Positions 1 through 8,516 are shown, numbered from the stretch's first letter. The stretch: DNA of 64,000 nt from Bacteroides caecigallinarum (GCF_016902295.1 NZ_JACJLQ010000006.1:1-64000); one strand, 5' to 3'. The notes: a model not told the origin generated them from the sequence alone. Program-made: numbers and translations.

Positions 1-800
1 CTGTCGCTGAAATGATAACCGTCGTATTGTCCTTTCAATCTTTGCATCATCTCTTCCTCCGTACAATGATAAACGGATGCCATATCCCTGACAGGCTCGG
101 AGAAATAATTCCGGAGCTCTTCCTGAGTTATGCCGCAAAGAGTCTCGTAGCGGGCATCCATGCTGATGTCGTCAGGCTGGTTGAAGCCGCTGAACACGCT
201 CACCTGAGAGAATTTCGTTACTCCCGTGAGAAGCACGAACTGGAGGTGGCTATCGGCCACCTTGAACACGGAATAGAATCCTTTCAATACGTTACGGTGA
301 CGGTCTTCAAGACCGTAATCAGTATCAAGTACATCCAAGATAGGCTTGTCGTACTCATCAATCAGGACTACGGCACGACGGCCTGTCTGTTCGTGGGCGG
401 CACGAAGGACTTCCATAAAACGTCCTCCCAAGTCAAGACTGTCAGCATCCGAAACAAGACCATACTGCCTTTCCCAATCCCTCACATAAGCGTACAGGCG
501 TTTCTCCAGAACGCCTTCATCCAAGAAGTTGGAACCATTGAAATCCACATGGAACACCGGATGTACATTCCAGTCCTTCTCCAGGCTGTCTATCTTCAGT
601 CCCTTGAAAAGTTCCTTATGCCCTAAGTAATAGTTCTTTAGCGTGGAGACAAGAAGGCTTTTACCGAAACGCCGCGGACGGCTAAGGAAATAAATCTTGC
701 CTTCGTGGGTAAGTTTATATACCAGGTCGGTCTTGTCGATATAGACATAACCATCTTCGATTATCTGCTCAAAGCTCTGGATTCCTATCGGGTATTTCAT
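1..800 (-). CDS. AAA-ATPase-like / PD-(D/E)XK nuclease family protein, partial (3' part beyond window)
   Basis: The reading frame opens at an ATG at 800 (MKYPIGIQSF) and stays open to base 1, so the C-terminal half lies outside the window. About 266 residues are visible. They show the AAA-ATPase_like signature: a SRPRRFGKS phosphate-binding loop near residue 40, a VVLIDEYDKPILD Walker B stretch, then LLTGVTKFSQVSVFSGFNQP. The full-length paralogue at 36961-38526 continues into a PD-(D/E)XK nuclease-like domain, and this copy probably did as well. The family is very common in Bacteroidetes, often in many copies, and its function is not established. No frameshift is apparent in the visible part. 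The annotation is firm at family level only. Confidence 0.9.
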   Translation of the reverse strand, partial: MKYPIGIQSFEQIIEDGYVYIDKTDLVYKLTHEGKIYFLSRPRRFGKSLLVSTLKNYYLGHKELFKGLKIDSLEKDWNVHPVFHVDFNGSNFLDEGVLEKRLYAYVRDWERQYGLVSDADSLDLGGRFMEVLRAAHEQTGRRAVVLIDEYDKPILDVLDTDYGLEDRHRNVLKGFYSVFKVADSHLQFVLLTGVTKFSQVSVFSGFNQPDDISMDARYETLCGITQEELRNYFSEPVRDMASVYHCTEEEMMQRLKGQYDGYHFSD

Positions 801-947
801 GTTGTTCAATTAATAATTAAGAATTAAGAATTAAAATTTAGGGACGAAGCCGATGCACGTTTGGAACAAAGATACGAAAATAGGCAGAAAAACAAAAGAA
901 CTGAAATTTTATTCTTTCGTTTCTCTGCCTGATATATTACTCTTTAA

Positions 948-1021
948 CACGTTACCCTTTCACACGTTACCGCAGATTTGTAATCACGTTACCCTTTCAC
1001 ACGTTACCGCAGATTTGTAAT
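948..1021. repeat. 37-bp perfect tandem duplication
   Basis: Bases 948-984 and 985-1021 are identical head-to-tail copies. Each unit ends in the left arm of a REP-like palindrome, so the second copy completes a full palindrome and the first is left as a half-site. It lies in the 400-bp gene-free stretch between the left-edge ATPase gene and the LRR lipoprotein gene. Confidence 0.9.
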
Positions 1022-1111
1022 CTGCGGTATAATAGGATATGGTAGATTGCAAATCTGCCAGAACAGTAGTTGCGACTCCGCACCCGCCAAACGGCAGATT
1101 GCAAATCTGCC
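1006..1111. repeat. Cluster of REP-like palindromes
   Basis: Three short palindromes lie close together at 1006-1028, 1041-1059 and 1093-1111. All have a core of the form GCAGATT-(T/G)-(T/C)AATCTGC or its variant GCAGATTGCAAATCTGC. Related copies occur at 6650-6701. The form matches the short interspersed palindromes usually called REP elements. No transposase gene is next to them here. Confidence 0.75.
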
Positions 1112-1204
1112 GGAACACTAGGGGCTGGAACCGAAATATTTTCATCTATTCGCGGTACGATGACACTAAGGGCTTGCTACCAACCTATGTCGGCTGATTC
1201 CGGT

Positions 1205-2725
1205 TTACTGCAATACGGGTTCTCCGCCGTCATCTTCGTAGCCGTTATGTCCGGCTTCGACAGGACTCGGTTTAACATTGGTTGTGACATTGCTGTTTTC
1301 ATCTGAATACATGTTTAACATCCTGTCCCAAAACTCCTTCTTGGTGTCCCACAATGTCAGGGTCAGTTGCTGATTATCTTGCTGGTTCCCGCACTTCAAA
1401 TCCCCCAAATATGCGTTATTGGTTATATCGAGAGCCGTCATCTTGTTGCCATGACACCACAAAATTTGAAGCTCTTTCAAAGTGCTGACATCCAACGAGA
1501 CAAGTTGATTACCGTTGCACTCCAAATCCGTCAGACTGGTCAGCCCGGTTACATCAAGGGTAGTCAGTTGATTATCGCTGCAGAATAAATTCTTCAGACT
1601 GGTCAGCCCGGTTACATCAAGGGCAGTCAGTTGATTATCGTTGCACACCAAAAACTTCAGACTGGTCAGCTTGGTTACATCAAGGGTAGTCAATTGATTA
1701 TCCATGCAATCCAAAGTCTCCAGATCGGTGAAGTACTCAATGCCGGCAAGGCTGGTAATGTTTTTATTTTGCAAAAACAAGAAAGTTCCCCCATTCATTA
1801 TTATTTGCATTCGGTTATTCTCATCCAGGGATACGGTGCCATCGGGGTTCGCCCTCCAGCCGATATTTGGGTTGAATTCTTTCACGGCATTGGCAAACGC
1901 CGCATTGAGGGCCTCGGTGAAATTGGCGATATCCAGTGCGCCCAGGTTGGTAATCTTTCCGGCGGTGAAGGTCACCTCGCTTTGGGTGGTCTTGACGTAT
2001 GTCTTGCCGCCTTCACCCATATAGTTCAGGGTAATGCCGCCCGTCAGCGTGCCGGGAGCCACGACGAAGTAGTACTCCTCGCCTCTCGTGAAGGTTCCCG
2101 TCAGCGTTACCGACCGGGAAGCGCTTCCCGTGGCGGTCAGCGTACCATCGGCGATGGTATAGGTCAGCCCGCCTGACAGTGCATCGCCGGTATTATTGGC
2201 GGTCAGGGTAACTTCCGTCACACCGTCTGCGTCCACGGTGAACTTGGCCAGGGCGCAGAGGTTCCGGAACGTCAGATTTTTGCTGCCGTCCGTCGCCTGT
2301 GCCCACGAGGGGTTCAGCCCATTGGCAAAGCCGCCTGCCGTGGCTGTCTGCGTGGCGGGCAGGGTGAAGGTGATGGCATCGTGGGTGAGGGTCAGCGTCC
2401 CGTCGTCGGTGTAGGGATAGAAGGCGGTGTAGGTATCGGTCTCGGCTGCCTCGCCTTTCAGGGTGGCGGTGCTGCCGCTGACTTCGGTTGCTTCAAACTT
2501 GCAGATGGTTTCCGTTCCGTCGTAGATGGCTACCAGGTCGCCCTGCGTCCAGTTTACGGCATGGCCGTCCTCGGCCAGCGAGGTACGTGTCTGCGGTGTT
2601 CCGGCGGTAAAGGTCATGTGTACCTTCCCCGTGCTGCCGCTTTCGTTGTTCTCAATGATTTCTTCGTTGCCGCAGGCTGCCAACAGCAGGGCCAGTGCGG
2701 TCAATAGAATGTGTTTTGCTTTCAT
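1205..2725 (-). CDS. Fimbrillin-like leucine-rich-repeat lipoprotein
   Basis: About 506 residues, a surface lipoprotein. The ATG at 2725 is preferred over the in-frame ATG at 2749 because AAGGA lies just ahead of it and because it gives a compact signal peptide ending in the lipobox LLLAAC (Cys18). Residues about 30-270 resemble the beta-rich fimbrillin/Mfa-like domain (MTFTAGTPQTRTS, then a W...D.v.iY segment). From about residue 330 there are Bacteroidetes-type leucine-rich repeats of 21 residues with the pattern LxxLxCxxNQLTxLDVTxLTSL. The protein is probably exported to the cell surface, where the LRR block would serve for binding; no ligand can be inferred. It lies downstream of the phosphoesterase gene in the same direction. 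Confidence 0.8.
   Translation of the reverse strand: MKAKHILLTALALLLAACGNEEIIENNESGSTGKVHMTFTAGTPQTRTSLAEDGHAVNWTQGDLVAIYDGTETICKFEATEVSGSTATLKGEAAETDTYTAFYPYTDDGTLTLTHDAITFTLPATQTATAGGFANGLNPSWAQATDGSKNLTFRNLCALAKFTVDADGVTEVTLTANNTGDALSGGLTYTIADGTLTATGSASRSVTLTGTFTRGEEYYFVVAPGTLTGGITLNYMGEGGKTYVKTTQSEVTFTAGKITNLGALDIANFTEALNAAFANAVKEFNPNIGWRANPDGTVSLDENNRMQIIMNGGTFLFLQNKNITSLAGIEYFTDLETLDCMDNQLTTLDVTKLTSLKFLVCNDNQLTALDVTGLTSLKNLFCSDNQLTTLDVTGLTSLTDLECNGNQLVSLDVSTLKELQILWCHGNKMTALDITNNAYLGDLKCGNQQDNQQLTLTLWDTKKEFWDRMLNMYSDENSNVTTNVKPSPVEAGHNGYEDDGGEPVLQ
1532..1783 (-). repeat. 63-bp DNA repeats encoding the LRR units
   Basis: Near-identical 63-bp units begin at 1532, 1595, 1658 and 1721 inside the LRR lipoprotein gene. 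The first three share almost the whole of their sequence at DNA level; the fourth is more diverged. Each unit encodes one 21-residue leucine-rich repeat. Confidence 0.85.
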
Positions 2726-2788
2726 ATTTTCCTTGTTTTCATTTGTCATTTCTTTTTTATTGGTTCAATGCGTTACGTTTCAAGCAGG

Positions 2789-4693
2789 TCAGTCTGCCCC
2801 TTTATCATAATTCAAGACAATACTTGTTTCGTCACCGCATGTATTCGATTCATCCCCATCGCATCTGGTCACCCATTTATAAGTCATCTGCACAGTCTTT
2901 TCACCGGTACGTTTCAAATTGACAGTAAGGAATTTCAGTTCTTGGGTATTCATACCTCCCGCACAAACAAATTTCACGATACTCTTGCCATTTGTCGTTA
3001 TGTATGTACTTTTCCCTACATTCGGTGTTATGTAATCGTTACTATGGTCATGACCGGTCAGCAGGAACACATTGGTATAACCTTCGCATAATTCATCCAA
3101 CGATTCATAACCTTCTGAATCGTTGTAATGGAATGCTATGAATATGATTTCGTCTTTATTCTCAGGCAGGTATTTTTTCAGGAACTCCGCTGAGTAGAAC
3201 GGATTATTCTTACTACGGGAATACTCATTCTCAGGATGGTCTAAATTGCCATATCCGGGATAAAGATTCAGCATGAAGAAATTCACAGGTATCGTATCAG
3301 CATATCCGTTTCCTCTCAGTTGGATTTTAAAGCAATAATGTCCGTTCTCCTTATCTGCTGCGTCTTTAGAATCATTGTCACCAAAATGGAAATCAGGCAA
3401 CCAATTCTTACGTACATCCCGATTACGGTCCTTAACAAAGTTTCCTACATTGGCAGAGAAGGAAAAACAATAGACATCATGATTTCCCCATCCTTCACAC
3501 ATCGGCATGCAATTTTCCTGTTCCATCACCGGAATAAAACAATCCTTATACTTGTCCAGCTGGTTGTTTTTAGTTCCGGTAGTTATATCCCCCTGGATAA
3601 TGGTAAAGCTTCCACCTTCTTTTTCCAGCAATGCCTTCTCCAGATTTACCAGACGCCGGTCCGAGCTATATTTCTCCTCAATCAAAGCCTTATCTTCTCC
3701 CTGGTAGTCTCTCAGCTGTACCCCTTTTGTTTCAGGCGGTACGATATCCCCTTCTTCAGTGGCTCCCAGATGTAAATCTGAAATGGATGAAAAGGTCAAT
3801 TCATCGACTCCCGAATAGGTTACAGGACATACCGTTACTGTAAAGACATCCTCTACAGACATACCGGAGCTTACCTTCACGTCTGCAATATATAGATTTT
3901 CAGCATCCTTATACGGGGTTATCGTACGGTTTCCGACGTTCTTGAAGACGGTATTATCGGTAGCTGCCTTCTTGGCTTCCATTACGGTAAACGTTACCCC
4001 ATCCGGACACATCCATACGAACGGTTTGTCTTTCGGAAACAATTTCGTCGAAAAATTATCACTGCACCGATGTTTCTGTCCATCCAGCTTCTCTTTGTGA
4101 CACGGCACTTCCAGACCTCTGTGTTGCTTTGTCAGCTGCATATTGAACTCGTTGGTATCCTTTTCCGTAAACGAAAGGGCTATCTGCTCACCTTTACCGT
4201 CAGTCGGCGATAAAGTGACGGAATATTCGTTGCTCAAAAAACTGAAACCACTGCCTTCTCCAAGGTTTCCCATGTCCTTGCTGCCAAGCCACCAGTTGTT
4301 GTAGCCTCCTGCCGTATGTCCTTGCGCGATTATCCAGTTCTGGTTACTCTTATACTCTTTTCCGTCCGCTACTACCAGCAGTGTACCTTCGACCGCGAAA
4401 TTCAATTCATCCGGCCAATCTCCGTGATTCTTTGTAGCTGTAGCCTTACCGGGGAGTACCTTGTCCTTGAACCAGCCTGCCACACTTCCAGAACCTTTAC
4501 GTCCGGCCTTTACCGTTATTTTCCAACCGCCCGAATCTTTACAGGCCTCCGTCACCCCTTCAAAACTCTGGCCGCTTGTAATGGAGTGGCCTATAACGTC
4601 AAAACGGAAGGAACTTATTTCATTACAGAAAAAATAAACGTCATTATCATGTGTTTTCATGCTTATAAAAATATGAATGGTTTCCGGGCACAA
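2789..4693 (-). CDS. Calcineurin-like metallophosphoesterase (body of a probably frameshifted lipoprotein gene)
   Basis: A two-metal phosphoesterase domain fills the second half. The motifs are in the usual order: SDLHLG (306-308), QGDI (368), GNHD (403-406), FHYND (His522) and GHDH (547-550), numbering from the TTG-type start at 4693. The first half is beta-rich and unassigned. The frame has no convincing start: 4693 would be a TTG, the first ATG is at 4660, and neither yields a signal peptide. A good lipoprotein N-terminus lies just upstream in another frame (4744-4881). I read the pair as one gene broken by indels, or by assembly errors. The substrate is unknown. The neighbouring fimbrillin-like genes suggest a surface role. 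Confidence 0.75.
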   Translation of the reverse strand: MCPETIHIFISMKTHDNDVYFFCNEISSFRFDVIGHSITSGQSFEGVTEACKDSGGWKITVKAGRKGSGSVAGWFKDKVLPGKATATKNHGDWPDELNFAVEGTLLVVADGKEYKSNQNWIIAQGHTAGGYNNWWLGSKDMGNLGEGSGFSFLSNEYSVTLSPTDGKGEQIALSFTEKDTNEFNMQLTKQHRGLEVPCHKEKLDGQKHRCSDNFSTKLFPKDKPFVWMCPDGVTFTVMEAKKAATDNTVFKNVGNRTITPYKDAENLYIADVKVSSGMSVEDVFTVTVCPVTYSGVDELTFSSISDLHLGATEEGDIVPPETKGVQLRDYQGEDKALIEEKYSSDRRLVNLEKALLEKEGGSFTIIQGDITTGTKNNQLDKYKDCFIPVMEQENCMPMCEGWGNHDVYCFSFSANVGNFVKDRNRDVRKNWLPDFHFGDNDSKDAADKENGHYCFKIQLRGNGYADTIPVNFFMLNLYPGYGNLDHPENEYSRSKNNPFYSAEFLKKYLPENKDEIIFIAFHYNDSEGYESLDELCEGYTNVFLLTGHDHSNDYITPNVGKSTYITTNGKSIVKFVCAGGMNTQELKFLTVNLKRTGEKTVQMTYKWVTRCDGDESNTCGDETSIVLNYDKGAD

Positions 4694-4743
4694 ATACTCC
4701 TGCCCGGTATAGGAGTTTCAAGTTCTGACCTGATATACCAATC

Positions 4744-4881
4744 TCAGTCTGCCCAGATGGTTTCTCCTCCTGTAACGGTGATTTCAGAAGAATCGCCGCC
4801 GTAGCTGATGGGGATATCTTCCTTGTCACACGAGGCGACCCCGAGCGGCAGCGCCCGGAAAAGATGTCTCATTGTATTCAT
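4744..4881 (-). pseudogene. Detached lipoprotein N-terminus of the phosphoesterase gene
   Basis: The frame starting at ATG 4881 (or 4872) reads MRHLFRALPLGVASCDKED, a signal peptide with a plausible lipobox, and then SSEITVTGGETIWAD before a TGA at 4744-4746. A second frame, open to 4647, continues with GQTEIGISGQN, and the phosphoesterase frame takes over after about 4715. Three frames in succession look like one coding sequence interrupted by two single-base indels. Confidence 0.55.
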
Positions 4882-4937
4882 ACACTTGAATTTTACATGG
4901 ATTTCGTTATTCAGCGTTCTCAATTTTCAGCCAGCTC

Positions 4938-5936
4938 CTACCACTCTATATCATTGTCGGTCTCTGTAAAGCCATCGTGATTCACTCCTTCAAACCGCAG
5001 CTCATTGTCGAGTGTCAGATTCAAGGTATAGAATTTTCCGGGAGTCCATTTGCCGTCTGTCAAGGAAAGGCCGCTGCCGTCAGTAATGGTAAAACGGTCG
5101 CTTACATAACTTCCACCGCCTGTGGTCAGCACCACTTTCAGAACGGTTCCATCGCCGAATGACGCGCCGGGCAGCGTAGCCGTATAGGCAGTCAGCATTT
5201 CGCCCGACGCAACGGTACAATCGGACAGCGTCACTCCGATACGGGAATCGCCTTCGTCCGCATAAGTGGCCGTTACAGACGCTCCGTCTGCTGTCAACGT
5301 AACACTACGGCCGAAAACCCCTCTGCCATTCTCCGCTTCCACCCCGATACCGGTTATGGTTTCCGCTCCGGAGTTAAGATTCTTCACCCGGAAGCGTAAC
5401 AACGAACCCAGGTGTTTGAAACTGAAAGACGCGGTACGTTCGGCCGTAGCCTGCGCCCGGGCGTACATGGGCATCCGCAGGCCGATATGCTCCGTACTGT
5501 TATTCCCTGTCTGTACGACATCCTCCTCGGGCATCGTGAAGGTATAGCTTCCACCTTCAGCGGCAGTATAGCCAGTAGTAGGAATTGCGGCCAGCAACCA
5601 GGTTCCAGCTTCTGCCTCGAAACCGCTTTCCGCCCCGAAATCGGCCTGACGTCCGTCATCCGAAATTGTATTCTGATCGATGGTAAAAGTATAGCCCGTC
5701 TGTTCACCGTCCTTGTAGACCAGGTGGGCTTCCTCAGACTTATTCTCCCACTTGAATGTCAGCGCGTCGCTGTCGACGGTGGCACGGGTATCGTTTCCGC
5801 CTATCCGCGAAGTAGCCCGGAACGGACGTTCCTGGCTGGTATCATCATCTTCCTGTACTCCGGCAGTATCACAACCGGTTACAGCACATGCTGCCGCCAG
5901 CAGGGGCAGCAGCCATTTTGCATGTAGTCTCTTCAT
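4938..5936 (-). CDS. Fimbrillin family lipoprotein
   Basis: 332 residues. The signal peptide ends in the lipobox VTGC (Cys22). The mature part has the fimbrillin-like layout: FRATSRIGGNDTRAT, then a strand with FKWENKSEEAHLVY, a central block of alternating strands (TASFSFKHLGSLLRFRVKN) and a C-terminal WTPGKFYTLNLTL segment, as in FimA/Mfa-type pilins and their relatives. It is expected to be lipidated and carried to the outer surface, where it may be a fimbrial subunit or accessory tip protein. It follows a small peptide gene (frameshifted, 5999-6149) and precedes the phosphoesterase gene. No major pilin operon with usher-like genes is present nearby. Confidence 0.75.
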   Translation of the reverse strand: MKRLHAKWLLPLLAAACAVTGCDTAGVQEDDDTSQERPFRATSRIGGNDTRATVDSDALTFKWENKSEEAHLVYKDGEQTGYTFTIDQNTISDDGRQADFGAESGFEAEAGTWLLAAIPTTGYTAAEGGSYTFTMPEEDVVQTGNNSTEHIGLRMPMYARAQATAERTASFSFKHLGSLLRFRVKNLNSGAETITGIGVEAENGRGVFGRSVTLTADGASVTATYADEGDSRIGVTLSDCTVASGEMLTAYTATLPGASFGDGTVLKVVLTTGGGSYVSDRFTITDGSGLSLTDGKWTPGKFYTLNLTLDNELRFEGVNHDGFTETDNDIEW

Positions 5937-5998
5937 TCTGTTTCCGTTCTGTTGTTTAATCAGTCATTCGTTTTCAAAATCCTTACCGGAAGGTTTTA

Positions 5999-6149
5999 TT
6001 ACCAATGAGCTGTACTGCCCAAGGAGCCTCCATCCTGATAATCTTCTCCGCTGGCACACAGGATGCCTTCGGCCTGCATTTCGATGATTTCACACTGTGG
6101 GGCTTCGTAAACTTCTCCGTTCATTTTTGTTTCTTCAATTGTTCTCATA
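5999..6149 (-). pseudogene. Small Bacteroidetes peptide gene with a one-base frameshift
   Basis: From ATG 6149 the frame reads MRTIEETKM and runs into a stop. After removal of one A at the AAA run near 6120 it would continue as NGEVYEAPQCEIIEMQAE, then GILCAS, a Gly/Asp-rich stretch, and a stop at 5999-6001. Total length is 151 bases, not a multiple of three. The same layout (E-[IV]-Y-E-x-P, then a small-residue C/A/S site) appears in the 62-residue peptide at 46349-46537. Both lie directly upstream of a fimbrillin-type lipoprotein. The function is unknown. Confidence 0.6.
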
Positions 6150-6206
6150 ATAATAATGTATTAATTAATGAATGAATAAATAATAATATCAGTTGTACCA
6201 TTCTTA

Positions 6207-6476
6207 CTACAGACTATGTTCACCACTCTCCCCATAACGCCGTATCAGAAAATCCAGCGTCGCGACAGACAAGTGCTCCAACATCAGTTTATGGGCCAAA
6301 GCGTCGAAGGTGTTGTCGAAGCGACGGCAGTACACCGGATGTTCGCCCTGCTCCGCACAGCGTAACAAGAAGGCCTCCCGATCCTCCCCGCCGCTATAAT
6401 GGATATGACGTTTTACCCCGCGAAAAGTACTCCGGGTGATATAAATCCAGCAGGTGTCTGAAGCAAAAAGATTCAT
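6207..6476 (-). CDS. Small conserved-looking protein of unknown function
   Basis: 89 residues from ATG 6476 (MNLFASDTCWIYITRS). The frame is open further upstream only through a GTG at 6575 and a sequence of low coding quality, so 6476 is chosen. There is no signal peptide or membrane segment. The composition is soluble and mixed (RREFDN-type central part with CRRFDNTFDALAHKLMLEH, then ATLDFLIRRYG). I do not recognise the family. It lies between the fimbrillin group and the AraC-type regulator, in the same direction. Confidence 0.55.
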   Translation of the reverse strand: MNLFASDTCWIYITRSTFRGVKRHIHYSGGEDREAFLLRCAEQGEHPVYCRRFDNTFDALAHKLMLEHLSVATLDFLIRRYGESGEHSL

Positions 6477-6649
6477 CGTATACACATCTGTTTTAATAAT
6501 GTGGCGTGAAGGTAAGAATTGGCGGGGAAAAGCTATGTTGTATACGCAATTTCTTTTGATGTATACGCAAAACACTAATATTCAATGAAATAGAAACAAA
6601 CTTTTTTATCATCAGACTGCATCTGCCACAACAATGAGGCGTTTGTGTT

Positions 6650-6701
6650 ACCGCAGATTTGCAATCTGCGGTGAATATGGCAGATTGATTGCAAATCTGC
6701 C
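6650..6701. repeat. Pair of REP-like palindromes
   Basis: Two palindromes of 23 bases, at 6650-6672 (outer arms ACCGCAGATT / AATCTGCGGT) and 6679-6701 (GGCAGATT / AATCTGCC around a four-base insertion). The first differs from the one at 1006-1028 only in the centre. They lie just past the stop codon of the AraC-type regulator and could act as a transcript end. Confidence 0.75.
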
Positions 6702-6711
6702 ATAACAATGA

Positions 6712-8496
6712 TTAATCAACCGGCTCTTCGGTAACCAGTTTACGGTATTCGCCAGGGGTAATGCTATAATAGATACGGTAACAACGGGTAAAGTTACTCT
6801 GCGACAGGAAACCACAGGCCACACTGATGTCCGCCAACGATATTTCAGGATGATGGTCCAGCAGATAGCGGGCATGTTTCACCCGCATATCCGAAACATA
6901 CTGTGAGACTGTTTTCTGCGTACAGGCAGTTATGGCATCGGCCACGTAGGTGCGGTTGGTACCCAGTATTTCCGCCAGCTCGTCGCGTCCCAATTTAGGC
7001 TGACGCAATATTTCCGCATCGGCCAGCAACGCTTGCAGGCGGCGGAAGAGCTGCATCTCGCGCGACAGTTCATCAGCGGGCTGTTCAGTCTTGGCCTGTC
7101 GGGCAGCCTCCTCGGCACGCCGCTCGGCTTCTTCCTGACTGCGGATGCGTGCCACCAGCTCGCGGTTCTTCTGACGCAGGCGGCGGTGATGCACCACCAG
7201 CAGCACGCACAGGGCCAACAGCAACACGGCTACTGTCAGTGCAGACCCGGCCAACGTGCGGGCACGGCTCTGCTCGGCCAGGGCCACGCGCTTCTCCTGC
7301 TCCAGCTCGTCCAGGCGGTAGAGGCGCGACAGGCGGTTAAGCTGAGCGTTCGAGGCGGCTGTCTGCGCACTGTCCGCAGCTCCGGCGTAGAGGTGATAGC
7401 TGTCGGCAGCCTCGGCATACTTACCTTCGGCTCGCAGGACATCGGCCAACGAACGGTAGTAACGAGCCATGCGGGCCTGGTTGCCCCGGCTGCGGCTGTA
7501 GTCGGCCAGCATGCGCAGGATGCGTTCGGCCTCGGTGTTGTTTCCTGCCAGGCGCTCGTAGCGGGCCAGCGTGTATTGTAGTTCCTCCTGCTGCGAGGGG
7601 TCGGCATACATGTTGTTATAAAGGAGCATCGTGTCGCGCCAGGCGGTGGCGGCAGGCAGGTCGGCCCGGCTGATGAGCACCTTGAGGCGGTACATGGCGT
7701 TCTGCACCCGCAGCACGGGATTGACGGCGATGCCTTTCATCACCTCCCACTGATGAATGTAAGCAGGCAGAGAGTCACTCAAGGCCAGAGCCTCATCGTA
7801 ACGTCCCCAGCCTTGCAGGATGTTGACGAGGTTGAAGCCGCTGCGGGCTGCCAGTCCGGGCGAACCGTAGCGGATGGCCCCGTCGAGGGCCTGGCGGTAG
7901 TGGCGGGCGGCCACGGAGTCCTGACCGTTGCTCAGGTAGCACTGGCCGAAGTAGAAGTCGGCGTTCAGCAGCCCGAACGGGTGGTTGTGGCGGCGGGCAT
8001 AGTCGGCCATGCCGCGCAGGGAAAGGACAGCATCCACGTAGTCGCCCCACACGAGCAGGCGGTCGGCACGGCGCGCCCAGGTGGAATAGAGCAAGGAGTC
8101 GTCGGCCTGTGCCTGGTAGTAGGCTATCAGCTCGTCGGCGGCACGCAGGAAGCCCGGCTTGTCGCCCGTCATTTCGTAGCGTGAAAGCATGGCTGAGCGG
8201 AACACATAGTCGAAGTGCTTGCTGCCGGTGGCCACGGCACGCTCCAGTCCGCGCCGCTGCATGTCGAAGAAGGCGGGCGTCCGGATGCTGTCGAACATCT
8301 GCATGGACAGGGCGTAGAGGGTGCTGTCGCCGAAGTAGCCGTCCTGCTTCTGCGCCCGCAGGCTGCCCACAAAGAACAACATGACAAGAAAAAGCGTCAT
8401 GCAGGAACGCATCCACTTAAGGATAGTCCTGCTACAAGTGAAAGAAATAGTCCCGAAACGAGATACAGAAGAGGATATTATAAGTTTTACGTACAT
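6712..8496 (-). CDS. TPR-containing membrane protein with C-terminal AraC-type DNA-binding domain
   Basis: 594 residues. Predicted order: signal/anchor (MTLFLVMLFFVGSLRAQ), a long helical region of tetratricopeptide-like repeats (about residues 60-390), one membrane helix near 409-431, a charged coiled coil, and a C-terminal AraC-type double helix-turn-helix (about 495-590, with LGTNRTYVADAI and ISLADISVACGFLSQSNFTRC). The topology suggests an envelope sensor whose cytoplasmic end binds DNA. An ATG at 8412 would give a cleaner signal peptide than the one at 8496. A TACCTTTG promoter element lies at 8517-8524. The gene faces the same way as the fimbrillin-type group, so control of that group is a reasonable inference. 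Confidence 0.85.
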   Translation of the reverse strand: MYVKLIISSSVSRFGTISFTCSRTILKWMRSCMTLFLVMLFFVGSLRAQKQDGYFGDSTLYALSMQMFDSIRTPAFFDMQRRGLERAVATGSKHFDYVFRSAMLSRYEMTGDKPGFLRAADELIAYYQAQADDSLLYSTWARRADRLLVWGDYVDAVLSLRGMADYARRHNHPFGLLNADFYFGQCYLSNGQDSVAARHYRQALDGAIRYGSPGLAARSGFNLVNILQGWGRYDEALALSDSLPAYIHQWEVMKGIAVNPVLRVQNAMYRLKVLISRADLPAATAWRDTMLLYNNMYADPSQQEELQYTLARYERLAGNNTEAERILRMLADYSRSRGNQARMARYYRSLADVLRAEGKYAEAADSYHLYAGAADSAQTAASNAQLNRLSRLYRLDELEQEKRVALAEQSRARTLAGSALTVAVLLLALCVLLVVHHRRLRQKNRELVARIRSQEEAERRAEEAARQAKTEQPADELSREMQLFRRLQALLADAEILRQPKLGRDELAEILGTNRTYVADAITACTQKTVSQYVSDMRVKHARYLLDHHPEISLADISVACGFLSQSNFTRCYRIYYSITPGEYRKLVTEEPVD

Positions 8497-8516
8497 GTTC
8501 GATTCTTTTATCGGGA

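Noticed and set aside
12-626. Long plus-strand reading frame at the left edge
   Set aside because: It is antisense to the AAA-ATPase/nuclease gene, whose protein motifs are clear on the minus strand.
1532-1783. Regular 63-bp repeats as a CRISPR array
   Set aside because: The repeats are in frame, lack unique spacers and encode leucine-rich repeats.
7033-7581. Plus-strand and extra minus-strand frames inside the AraC-type regulator
   Set aside because: GC-rich code opens several frames at once. Only the 594-residue frame has recognisable domains.
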